Part shown: piece by piece, positions 23,660 through 33,400 of the stretch
Numbering within the stretch: the first letter of the stretch is position 1
How the letters are laid out: every line of letters begins with the position of its first letter
Virus record (IMG/VR): IMGVR_UViG_3300020391_000476
Span: 1-59,896 of that record
Source: a virus
Reading direction: 5' to 3' (one strand)
Length of the DNA stretch: 59,896 nt
Notes under the pieces: model-generated
What the model was told of the DNA's origin: nothing
Database searches by the model: none
Seen by the model: only the letters and a program-made list of their open reading frames with translations
Position numbers and translations under genes: made by a program

Positions 23660-26600
23660 TTAAGATATTTCTGATGACACGCCTATTGGGAACCTAGCAT
23701 AACAGTCCATTTTTTCATCTTTTAAATCTTCTGCGTTAAATACTAGTTCGATTTTTTCTGTTTCTGTTGATTGAGAGTTAAATCTAATTCCAAAAAATAA
23801 ATCTATAGATTCTCCATCTTGTAAAACTGGTATATGATTGTAATCACCGTGGTAACTATTAGCTTCATCAACATTGCCAATATTATAATCTATAATATCT
23901 ATGCCTTTATCGCTTGTAAAAACCCTGACAGGAAAATCCTTAAAAGCTACTCCAGTATTATTTACTCCTTCTGTTCTTATTTCTTCTACTCTTATAAGGT
24001 CTGTGAGCAATTTTTCTCCACTGTCTAAAACTATAGTTTCTCCAGCTTCGGTTTGTATTTGAAAATTTTCTTTTAAAGGATCCCAGCCTTTGTCAAATAT
24101 TTCAGGCTTTCCGTTTCTCCAAACTTCATGTTTAGTATTAAAATTTTTCCAAAGAATGTTGGATTTTTTACTCGCTAAAAGTTTTTCATTTATAGGATCA
24201 CCAAAATATTGACCTCCATATCCTAATATGTTATTTTCATGACTGGAAAGAGTTGACGTCATTTCAAAATTTTCAAAATCATTATTTTTTGTTATACCTG
24301 ACCTTATAATTTCTGTAGTCCATTCAGTTAATCCTCCGTCAGAGAAAAAGTTTATTATTGTATTTTTTATTTTTATTGGATTTGGTCCGCAATTTTTAAT
24401 ATTTATTGAAAATAAATTTTGAGCGCCAGTATCATAAGTTAACGATTCAATTACTTCAAAAAAGTTTACGGCTCTAGAAGCTTCTTCGCTCCCAGATCCA
24501 CCATTACTTATTTCATAGCACATTTGTATGTCTTCTAAGTCAATAGCAGAATTGTAATCCTCAGCGTATTCGTAGAACTTTGAGTTTATTTGATTATATA
24601 TGCCCAATGAAACTGGAAATATAGTGGTTTTTAAATTATCTCCATACCAGTTTGGATTGGTCAACGATGGATCGTAATTTTGATAGACATCCTCGCTTCC
24701 AAAATCTCCATCGGGTGAAAAATCAGGATTGTATAAATATGAATAAAACTCACCACCTTCCCCAGGAAATTCTTGTTCTGAAGCAGCATAAGAAAATTCT
24801 TTCATCATTTCTCTTGGACTACCTTCTCCAAAGTCTCCTAAAACTGAATCAAGAGGCCTTCTCTTAGATAATTCATTTCCATCTCTTAAGGCTAATCTAA
24901 TTCTATCCATTTCACTAGATTCATTTTGCCTGAAGTTAAAGTCACTAATTAAAAAAATATATCTTTCTGATATTATAGATGCTCTATTTGAATTATATAA
25001 TTGAGATAGTGCGTCGCATATATTTTTAATATATTCTTTACCCCTTTGATTATTGTGAACCGTGTCACGGAGCCTTTCTTGAATAAACTTTTTGTCAAAA
25101 GATTTTGGGTAATTAGGTAAATCTAAAATTCTATTTTCATCTAAAGGCAAATTCCCCATTGCGCTATGACCTACTATACAAATTCCTATATTTACTCTGT
25201 TTTGTTCTATTCTTACATTAAATCTTTTGAAACCTTCTACATCATAACCTTGTGACTTTAAATGGTTTTCAAAATTTATAGAATTTGTTTCTTCATATAT
25301 CTCAGAATAACTTCCTGAATACCAAGGAGGTTCACCAGATGTATCGTATTTGCCTCCATAGTTTTCGCTGTAAGGGAATTTATTTCTATCATATCCAGTA
25401 ACAGATTTTATCAATGAGTCTATGATTATTTGATATTTTGAAAATTCCCCGACACCATCAATATTTAATAATTGCTGAGACACCGCTGCGCTCCCGTCAA
25501 TAACAAAAATTAAATCCATCTGTTTATTTTTTGGTTTTGCTATGAAAGTGTTATTTTTAAATTCTAATCCGCTTTGATGACTAGCAACAGCTACAGAAGA
25601 AAAAGTGCAAAGCGAATGCCTGTTTATATTATCAAATAAGGTTACTCCAAAACAAGGCTCTTCTATGTTACCCACATCTTCTTGTATGTTTGTGGTAGAT
25701 TCGATAAAAGTTGCGCTTATCAAATGGTTATTTTTATATACAATATCATGCTGCCAATCAGGACAGTAAAATACAGAGTTGTTAGGTCTTCCAGGTGTCG
25801 TTAAAGAACTGTCATCTGCTCCGTATGGTCTAGGCATTGCAAACCTAAATTTTTTATAACCCAAATGACTCTCTAAAAATTGTAAAATTTCTACAGCTTC
25901 ATCATCATCTCTCATATCAAACACAACATTAAATGTGGACATGTTTTGATTGATTGATTTTTTATACCTTTTATTATAATACTCTAAAAATTTTGATTGA
26001 GTATGGGTTGGTTTTTGTGATAAATTAAAAGAAAGGGTTGGACGGTGCTCAAAATTTCTAACCTTATAATATGGAAATTTAGCAATTTTTTCTGGGTCTT
26101 CTAGGTAAATACTACTTCTTCCGCAGATTGCTGGAACAATTGTGTTGTAGTTTTCTCCTGATTTTAAAGTAAAGTTAGATAAAGGTGTCACCTCAAAAGA
26201 ATATGAATCTTTACCTATATCTGATTCCAGCTCTAATTGTACATAATTACTTAAATGTATTATTCTTTTTCTTTTTTTCCCAGTTACTTTGTCAGTAAAA
26301 TCTTTTGTTATCACGTCACATCCCTCTGGAAATAAAGCATTAGCCGCCAAACAATCTTGAGGGCAAAACTTTAGTTTACTTACAGATGCGGGAGCGTCTT
26401 TTGTTTTATCTAAAACTACAAATACGTTATCTTCTTCGTCTTCTAGTATTTCTTCTGGGTTTGCTGTTAACCCCAAATAGTTTCCAACATCAGATGCATC
26501 TCCTGAATCAAGAAGTCTAGATTTTAATACTAATTTAGGAATTTCTTCAGTTATTAAAGTTTCGCAAGAATCTAATTGAACATTGATGTTTAAATCTGTT

Positions 26601-28120
26601 AATATTGATTGTTCGAAATATTCAACAACAAACCCTTCTCCGTTTCCAAATATAAAAGTTTTATTGTTTATAACTTTAAATACTTTTGCAAAACCTATAG
26701 AAAAAATAGAATCTTCGGGCTCTTCTACATCTATGTATATGCAGTCATCTACAACTAATTCTTGAGGATCTCTAAAAAATAAAACCCCTGAAGTAGGCTT
26801 GTTGTTTTCATCAGTTTGATACACATATATTTCTATTAAAGAGCTTAATGTTTCTTTTTGATCTTCATCCATACTGAATGAATCAAGTTTTATTGTTTTG
26901 CCTTTTTTAAGCTCTATATCTTCATTTACTCTTATAGGTAGTACGGCGTCAGTTTTTATGTTATAACCAGCGTGACTCTCTACGCTTCTCAGAGTACTTT
27001 CTGTATTACATATAAATTTAGCGACTACATTATTGTTATTTCTATAGTCAATACTGTGATTAAATTCTACACATGTAAACTTAAGATCTGTTCTGTAGGG
27101 AAAACTATATATAAAATTAAAAGCCTGAACATCTGTAGATAAAAGTCTTTCGCCTTTATAATCTAAAGCATATATAGATTCATAAGGAAAATGTTTTTCT
27201 TGAAGAAAATGTATTATAGCTTTTGCTTCTTTGTCTGTTCTATTGTTGAATCTTAAGTTTAATTCAAGCGGTAAGGAATTAATAGCTAGATTGTTTACAT
27301 AATCATATCCCTCTCCTAATTTCATTGATTCATTATTTGCTTTATAAGAACCACTAGAACCGTAAGAAGGTCTCCATACAAAATTTTGAGTCCAATTGTT
27401 CGACGCACTTGGATAATTTGATGTGTTAGATGTATGGTTATTAACGCAATAAAAAAACTTATTAACTGAAGAAGACCTTATGTCTCTAAACTCAAAACCT
27501 CCTTCTTGATAACCATAAACAAATATATAAGCTTGAGCCTTGACTGCACTGGCAGGTATATGCTTAGGGTGTACATCTAGCTGAACGTTGTAGTATTCTG
27601 ATTCACTAAGTTCAGAAGAAGCCATCGGCCTTACCAAGGGTCTGTAATTTTCTACTTCAATAATCTTTTCTTGGTTATCAAAAAATTTAACTCCAACTCC
27701 AACTCCTACTGAATCGAATTTATTTATTACTCCATTGGACGTTTCTATACGAGTTAAATAGGGGTCTATAGTGTCAGAGAGGGCAGTGTTTTTCCTTACG
27801 TAAGTTTTAAAAGTATAAGGTATAGAAGTGTCTATAGAAAATATAAAACCAAAAGGTATTTCAATGTTTCCAGATAAAACAGTCTTCTTGAAAATCATAC
27901 CTCTATTTGGGTCAATTGATATTAAGTTCCCTTCTTCATTTGATATATTTATGTCGTCTGCGAGACAATCAAAATTTTTATCACTAATAAGATTATCGTC
28001 ATTAGGAGTGGCTACTGAATACTTATCTATATCATTAGGTACAGAAAGATTGTCTACCTTTACGATATCGTGTTTTTGGTAGTTTTTTTCTAACTCCCAA
28101 CTTTTTGCAGATATATCCAT
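23660..28120 (-). CDS. Large minor tail protein with tandem lambda M-like domains and a vWA-like domain
   Basis: 1,486 residues. Two segments resemble gpM-type minor tail domains. One, at about residues 270-370, contains LELNLRFNNRTDKEAKAIIH. The other, at about 690-820, contains FNVVFDMRDDDEAVEILQFL and VFYCPDWQHDIVYKNNHLIS, matching the family pattern of a strand, an E-A-x-x-I-x-x-F-L helix and a C-x-x-W. Residues about 870-1170 form a von Willebrand A-like domain: MDLIFVIDGSAAVSQ carries a partly degenerate MIDAS motif (D-G-S-A-A instead of D-x-S-x-S) and YIFLISDFNF the third metal-site strand. Beta-sandwich modules follow to the C-terminus. Its place after the tape measure and two tube-like genes and before L/K/J fits a distal-tail or baseplate hub role. 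Confidence 0.7.
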   Translation of the reverse strand: MDISAKSWELEKNYQKHDIVKVDNLSVPNDIDKYSVATPNDDNLISDKNFDCLADDINISNEEGNLISIDPNRGMIFKKTVLSGNIEIPFGFIFSIDTSIPYTFKTYVRKNTALSDTIDPYLTRIETSNGVINKFDSVGVGVGVKFFDNQEKIIEVENYRPLVRPMASSELSESEYYNVQLDVHPKHIPASAVKAQAYIFVYGYQEGGFEFRDIRSSSVNKFFYCVNNHTSNTSNYPSASNNWTQNFVWRPSYGSSGSYKANNESMKLGEGYDYVNNLAINSLPLELNLRFNNRTDKEAKAIIHFLQEKHFPYESIYALDYKGERLLSTDVQAFNFIYSFPYRTDLKFTCVEFNHSIDYRNNNNVVAKFICNTESTLRSVESHAGYNIKTDAVLPIRVNEDIELKKGKTIKLDSFSMDEDQKETLSSLIEIYVYQTDENNKPTSGVLFFRDPQELVVDDCIYIDVEEPEDSIFSIGFAKVFKVINNKTFIFGNGEGFVVEYFEQSILTDLNINVQLDSCETLITEEIPKLVLKSRLLDSGDASDVGNYLGLTANPEEILEDEEDNVFVVLDKTKDAPASVSKLKFCPQDCLAANALFPEGCDVITKDFTDKVTGKKRKRIIHLSNYVQLELESDIGKDSYSFEVTPLSNFTLKSGENYNTIVPAICGRSSIYLEDPEKIAKFPYYKVRNFEHRPTLSFNLSQKPTHTQSKFLEYYNKRYKKSINQNMSTFNVVFDMRDDDEAVEILQFLESHLGYKKFRFAMPRPYGADDSSLTTPGRPNNSVFYCPDWQHDIVYKNNHLISATFIESTTNIQEDVGNIEEPCFGVTLFDNINRHSLCTFSSVAVASHQSGLEFKNNTFIAKPKNKQMDLIFVIDGSAAVSQQLLNIDGVGEFSKYQIIIDSLIKSVTGYDRNKFPYSENYGGKYDTSGEPPWYSGSYSEIYEETNSINFENHLKSQGYDVEGFKRFNVRIEQNRVNIGICIVGHSAMGNLPLDENRILDLPNYPKSFDKKFIQERLRDTVHNNQRGKEYIKNICDALSQLYNSNRASIISERYIFLISDFNFRQNESSEMDRIRLALRDGNELSKRRPLDSVLGDFGEGSPREMMKEFSYAASEQEFPGEGGEFYSYLYNPDFSPDGDFGSEDVYQNYDPSLTNPNWYGDNLKTTIFPVSLGIYNQINSKFYEYAEDYNSAIDLEDIQMCYEISNGGSGSEEASRAVNFFEVIESLTYDTGAQNLFSINIKNCGPNPIKIKNTIINFFSDGGLTEWTTEIIRSGITKNNDFENFEMTSTLSSHENNILGYGGQYFGDPINEKLLASKKSNILWKNFNTKHEVWRNGKPEIFDKGWDPLKENFQIQTEAGETIVLDSGEKLLTDLIRVEEIRTEGVNNTGVAFKDFPVRVFTSDKGIDIIDYNIGNVDEANSYHGDYNHIPVLQDGESIDLFFGIRFNSQSTETEKIELVFNAEDLKDEKMDCYARFPIGVSSEIS

Positions 28121-29331
28121 TATCTATAAGATTGTCTAACTGTAGCTCTACCTCTTAAAAACCCGCCTTCTGATACAGTTAGGGCGTCTTGATCTACGAC
28201 TCCGTATTGTTTTAATTCCTCAGGAACTTCGTCTGGTAATACTAGGTTGCCAAGTAACCTAAATTCTTTTAATTTTCCTTGGTTGTTATCTGTAAATTCT
28301 TTTGAGAAACCTATATCATGAAGTTTTATTGTTACGTCGGCTCTTTGCCCTGTGATTTTTAAAAAAGGATCTAATTTTTCTCCTTGTAAATTTATCGTAA
28401 TGTCTATTTCATTTTTAGTAACTCTTATGGGCAATTCTCCATCATTATCAAAATTTCCACTTATTGGTATCGGTATTTCTGGAGTTCTGTTTGAGGATAT
28501 ATTGTAATCAAAAGCTAAGGGGTATTGAATGCCTACATCGCTTGTCCCTAATATTTCACTTCTTGCAGCGTGAGGTACACTGATTTGATTTTGCTTTAAG
28601 CATTCGTAGTTGTTTGTAATATTATCCGCAAGCCCTTCTACGTATTCCATTTTTCCATATACATCAAGGCTTGCTTCTGCCATAATAGGTTGAAATGGAG
28701 CCGCGCTAAAACTCATTTCTGTTAAATATATGTCATTAAAAACATAATCACCCAAACATCCTGTCATTTTAGACTCATTAATTTGTGGGTAAATTTTTGG
28801 GTCAAGTAATCCTGTTAAATCTGCAAACGTATGAAGATTTCCAGTATTCATGTAGTAGCTGAAGTTTAGTCTTCCCCTAACGGGTCCTCTGGCAGAATGA
28901 TTTCTTACAACCTCTACCTCTCCATAAGGCACATCTTCTTGGATATCTAAAGTCATTTCTCCAGTAGACCTTACTTTAATGTGGTAATCTCCAGCCTCTA
29001 GGTCTTCTGCAAGTATAAGAGATTGTCCGTTTGGGTAAGCTATCTTTTGTCCACTTCTCACTACCTCAATAGAATTTGACATTTTCATTCCTGGGCCAGA
29101 TGGTGGGCCAAGAATAAAACCTGATTCATGTGCTCCAGTAAAGTGAATATCTTCCTTCTGAAAAGCAAATGAAATATTATAATCATCTACAAATTTTCTT
29201 GCATCTATAGGTTGATTTGCTGATATGCTTGCTGAGTTTGCAAAAACCATCGTTGGCTCTTCTCCTTCGGGTGCTAACAAAAGCGGTACATCTTCATACC
29301 TGTAAAACGGTTTATTTTTTCTGTAACTCAT
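28120..29331 (-). CDS. Tail tube-like paralog (distal tail)
   Basis: 403 residues, beta-rich. Segments such as MTGCLGDYVFNDIYLTEMSF followed by SAAPFQPIMAEASLDVYGKM follow the same scheme as the tube proteins at 51683 and 53193: a statement of tube-fold strands ending in -x-A-S-x-D-V-x-G-. It opens MSYRKNKPFYRYEDVPLLLA, comparable to the short basic openings of its paralogs. It directly follows another tube-like gene after the tape measure, where siphophages encode the distal tail protein or a tube-to-tip adaptor. The stop and start overlap its neighbours by 1-4 bases. Confidence 0.55.
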   Translation of the reverse strand: MSYRKNKPFYRYEDVPLLLAPEGEEPTMVFANSASISANQPIDARKFVDDYNISFAFQKEDIHFTGAHESGFILGPPSGPGMKMSNSIEVVRSGQKIAYPNGQSLILAEDLEAGDYHIKVRSTGEMTLDIQEDVPYGEVEVVRNHSARGPVRGRLNFSYYMNTGNLHTFADLTGLLDPKIYPQINESKMTGCLGDYVFNDIYLTEMSFSAAPFQPIMAEASLDVYGKMEYVEGLADNITNNYECLKQNQISVPHAARSEILGTSDVGIQYPLAFDYNISSNRTPEIPIPISGNFDNDGELPIRVTKNEIDITINLQGEKLDPFLKITGQRADVTIKLHDIGFSKEFTDNNQGKLKEFRLLGNLVLPDEVPEELKQYGVVDQDALTVSEGGFLRGRATVRQSYR

Positions 29332-30404
29332 CTCTTATTATAATAAGCTGTGTAGCTTAAATTTGCAGTTAATCTTCCATCTGTTGATGCCGACATTGAT
29401 TCGTTTGTTAATCTAGCTAATTTTACCGTATAATTTTGTATTGGCTCACCAAAGCAATCTTTTATTCTTATAGCTAAGTTATGTAGGGTAGGAGATTTTA
29501 AATACTTTCTCAGGCTTTTATATTGTCTTTCGTCAACTTCAACCGTAAAATTTGTTTTTGTTGTAATAGGCCAAATGACATCAACCTGAGCGGGCACTGT
29601 TGATCCTACTGTATAAATAGGATCTATTCCAATATTGATAGTATGATTAAATGATGTAATTCTATCAAATACATAATCGCCTTGATCTGTTTCGTAGTCA
29701 GTGGGATACGATTCACTTTCGTTTTCTTTTAGTAGCCCTCCTATTTCAACTTCTATAGATTTTTGATTTGTTAGTCTTATTTCAGGAAAAGGTAATTCTC
29801 CTGAAGCGTTATAAGTTGTGGGGTTGTCTGTATCTTCCTGTATGAATAGAAAATTGTCTTCGCTTTTTAGGTCTGTATCATCTTCGTTTTCTATGATATC
29901 TGGAGATCCACCTATATCTCCTAAAACTCTAATATTTGTGCTTGTTGTGGGCAATTGACCTATTCCACACGATACAGAATGACTTGTTATGTATCCGCTA
30001 TGAAATCCAAAATAACTATTGCCGTGATGAATACTGCCTGTAAATGGGTTATCACCAGTAAAATTTAACATAAAATCTTCGCTAACTAAAATTGAATTTA
30101 TGCTGAAAGTTCCTTCTAGTGGAGCATCTAGTAAAGCTAAACTTTCTGGCAGTCTTTCATTTCTTTCCCTGGTGCATATTTTTTCTTGTAAAAGTTTAAA
30201 TCCGTCAGCATCCAACAAGAAGCCTTGCTCGGTTACCTGGAAATATTCGGCTTGTTTATAAAATGATCTATTAACGTGACCCCAGCCAAGCACGTTTATA
30301 GGTTTTTCTGATATAGAATACGAACCCTCAACACTTTGTACTCCAGAAATTTGAGTACCGTTGAGATAAAATTGCTGTTCATAACCTAGTACCGCTTGTC
30401 TCAT
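29328..30404 (-). CDS. Tail tube-like paralog adjacent to the tape measure gene
   Basis: 358 residues. The opening EQQFYLNGTQISGVQSVEGS, then YSISEKPINVLGWGHVN, closely parallels the R-V-Q-S-A-x-x-x-x-x-I-x-R-Q-x-I-x-Q-x-G pattern in the two upstream tube proteins. LQEKICTRERNERLPESLAL and the later EVDERQYKSLRKYLKSPTLH are additional helices. It overlaps the tape measure stop by 4 bp. A role as the tube's terminal ring below the tape measure is inferred. Confidence 0.6.
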   Translation of the reverse strand: MRQAVLGYEQQFYLNGTQISGVQSVEGSYSISEKPINVLGWGHVNRSFYKQAEYFQVTEQGFLLDADGFKLLQEKICTRERNERLPESLALLDAPLEGTFSINSILVSEDFMLNFTGDNPFTGSIHHGNSYFGFHSGYITSHSVSCGIGQLPTTSTNIRVLGDIGGSPDIIENEDDTDLKSEDNFLFIQEDTDNPTTYNASGELPFPEIRLTNQKSIEVEIGGLLKENESESYPTDYETDQGDYVFDRITSFNHTINIGIDPIYTVGSTVPAQVDVIWPITTKTNFTVEVDERQYKSLRKYLKSPTLHNLAIRIKDCFGEPIQNYTVKLARLTNESMSASTDGRLTANLSYTAYYNKR

Positions 30405-33400
30405 TTATCGAGTTCTCCGCCTAGTCTTTTCTCCTCTCTTATAACCTCTAATACTCTTGTTTTTATTTTCATAGCAAGCTCTTGTTCTTGTTGGTAGGAT
30501 CCTTCTGGCGTTTGAGCTTCCACACTTTCTTTGCCAGAGCTGTCAATGGTTACATTAACACTAATATTGTTGGTTATCTCGTTGTTTTGAGCTGCGCTTG
30601 TTTTTTCTGTTTCTGATGATTTTGCAGCTTCTATTAAAGGCTGTATTCTGTTTACTGGTTGATTTCCTTTTGGGCTTTCTGGGTTTGATTGGTTCGAGGG
30701 AAAGCTGGCCTGGCTGCCAGTACCAACAATTCCGCCATCATAATACCCAGTTGCGCTTTTCCTGAATCCATCTGGATTTTGCATTGCGAAACGCATGGTA
30801 TTTGGATTGTCTCGCATCAACTTATCGGTAGAACTTTTTCTTATAATAAAATCTCCTTCGTCAAGTCCAACAGGGCCAACTTTATCAATCCCAGATGGGC
30901 CTTGTATTGTAGGAAGAGAGCCTGTTCTGTTCATTGATTCAAGGTTCTGATAGCCGATTTTTTTAGCTGTACTTGAAGGTATAAACCCTTCTCCTCTTGT
31001 TAACATTGATGGAATTTTTCCTCCAGAATTATTTCGCAAAGTTCTTCTTCCGTAAGAGCTTTCCATGTTGTTTGAGTCTGGGCGGGTGGGATCAACAAAA
31101 GCCCTGTCATCAAATGTTCTTGTCCTTGTTACTTTTAAGAAATTGCCAGGTTGATAAGAGATTGATCCTTCAGGCCCAACCCTTCTTCTATCTTGAGGTG
31201 TTAAGGTGCGCGTGGTTGCATTCTTTTTACCTCGATTAGTTGTATATTCTATCGGCTGTCCAGTTTCAAAAGAGTTTTTTATTTGATTGTAACTAAGATC
31301 ATATCCAGTTTTATTTGCTGCTTTATAAGCATCTGAATATTCTCCAAACCCTAAATCTCCATTAAAGAAATCACTAGCTTTGTTTCCAATGTATTTTCCT
31401 GTTTTTACAAAAGGTGATGATATGAAATCAACCGTTTTTCTTAAAGGTTCTCTAAGAATGTCTGTTACTTCGGCGACGGCAAAGCTGCTTATGAAACCCA
31501 TAGCTTGCTGGAGGTATCCCATTCTTTTTTTGAATTTAGCGTTCTTTTTATCTACTTCGTATGCGGCTTTCTCTAAAAGATAATCTTTATACTCTTGCAT
31601 CTCCTGGCTTTTCGCTAAAGCCCTTCCGCTCATTCTTGGGTCTCCTGTTTTTAAACTAACATCAGAACCTAGGGCAAGAGGGTTCATTCTTTTCATATCA
31701 AAGACGGGTGGCCCCTTTTTCTTGCTTTGATCTTCCATTGCTTTATTTACAGCGTCAGCAGTTATGGTCATGACTGCGGCTTGAGTGGCTCCTTTAAAGA
31801 ATCTAGTAGCCCTTCCTCCTCCCGAGAAATTTTGAACCTCTTCTTTGGGCACAACATATTCTCCAGCAGTTAACATTGCTGGGACATTATCTATACCTCC
31901 TGGGCCTTCAACTAAGCCACCTTTTGCAAAGCGTTGGATTTTTCCGCCCCAGAAATTTTTTCCAGGAGGAGTGGGTTCTACTGCTGGAGGAGAGTCTGTT
32001 GTTGTGGTAGTTGCAGAAGGTTGTTGGAGACTAGCTGCTCGAGCTTCTGTTGCAATAGTTATTGCATTTTGCGCCGCAGACTCCCTCATTTTATTTATAT
32101 ATAATTGTTTTTCTAGTTCATTTATTTGGTATGCGATTGATTTTTCTATTTCTGCTAAACTAACTTTTTCTTCAAGTAATTTGCTTATTGTTGCGGTATT
32201 GGTTTTTCTTTGAGCTTGTTTTGACTTTAGTTCTGCGGTAAGATTAGTAATTTCTTCTTCGTGCTTTATTGATTGTTCTATATGATTTTCATTAGGCAGA
32301 CCCAATCTTTTCTTGTTAATGCTCAAACGATCATGTCTTTTTGCTTGTCTTGTGCTGTTTTTTATTTTTTCTTCGATCCCTTTTATTTCTTCATCTATTT
32401 TTCCATAATTAGTGGCTTCAACTTTTGTAGGAGGTAACGTTTGTGGCATGTATGGCACATACGGCATCATTGGCGCATAATTTTGTATAGTAAATCCAGG
32501 TTTATCCATTAGGGATTTTTCTTGTTCCGCTTCTTTTAAATTGTTTTTATTAACTTCTAATTTTTCTTGATTTAAGGTAGCATCCCGTTCTAATTTTGCT
32601 AATTGTCTTAATGTTCCATATACTGGAGGATCTGGGCTCAACTCTAATTCTAGACCACTTCCTTTTTCATTAAATGGCGTCGTTTTAACAGTATCATTAG
32701 TTACTGGGTCTACTTTTGCATCTACTTCCGATTTAATTTCTTCAAGCTTTTGTCTTATTTTTTCGAAAGCTCCACTTAAGCTTTCTACAAGACCTATTCC
32801 AGCATTTGTAAAATCTGTTATTTTAATATCTAGGCCTTCTAGTAAAGGCTTAAAGGTATTGTTTATTCTATCTTGCTCGATTTGTTCAGCTGTTTCTTTT
32901 GTGGGCTCTTTTGAAAATTCTGGAGGTGGAGGTGGTATTATTCCCTTCATTAATTGACCTCTTAGTTTTTCCAATGCCGAAGTGTTTGCAGATACTGCGT
33001 TGTTGTTTTCCATTAAAAATTTATTCGCTTCTTTTTCTGGGTCTACTCCAGTAAATGCATAAGTTAAATTACTAATGATTTTATCAACATTGTGTTGCAT
33101 CATTCTATCTAGAATTGCTTCAGCTAAACCAAGACCAAGATCCCGATATGCATCGCCTACTGATTTAGCGCCTGACCCAATATCTTTAAACATTTGAACC
33201 ATATTGGTTCTCAAATTTTCAATACCTGTATTTACTAAATCTGATTTTAGATTAGAGGCAGAAACTTGCATCTCAGCCATTTTTACTCTTAAGGCGTCTA
33301 TCGCTTCTGTTCCATTGTTTGTGGTTTTGTTAAATTCCTTTAATTTTTCAGTGAACGCAAGCATGTCTTCCGCTGTTGCATTAGGATTGATTGCCTGTGT

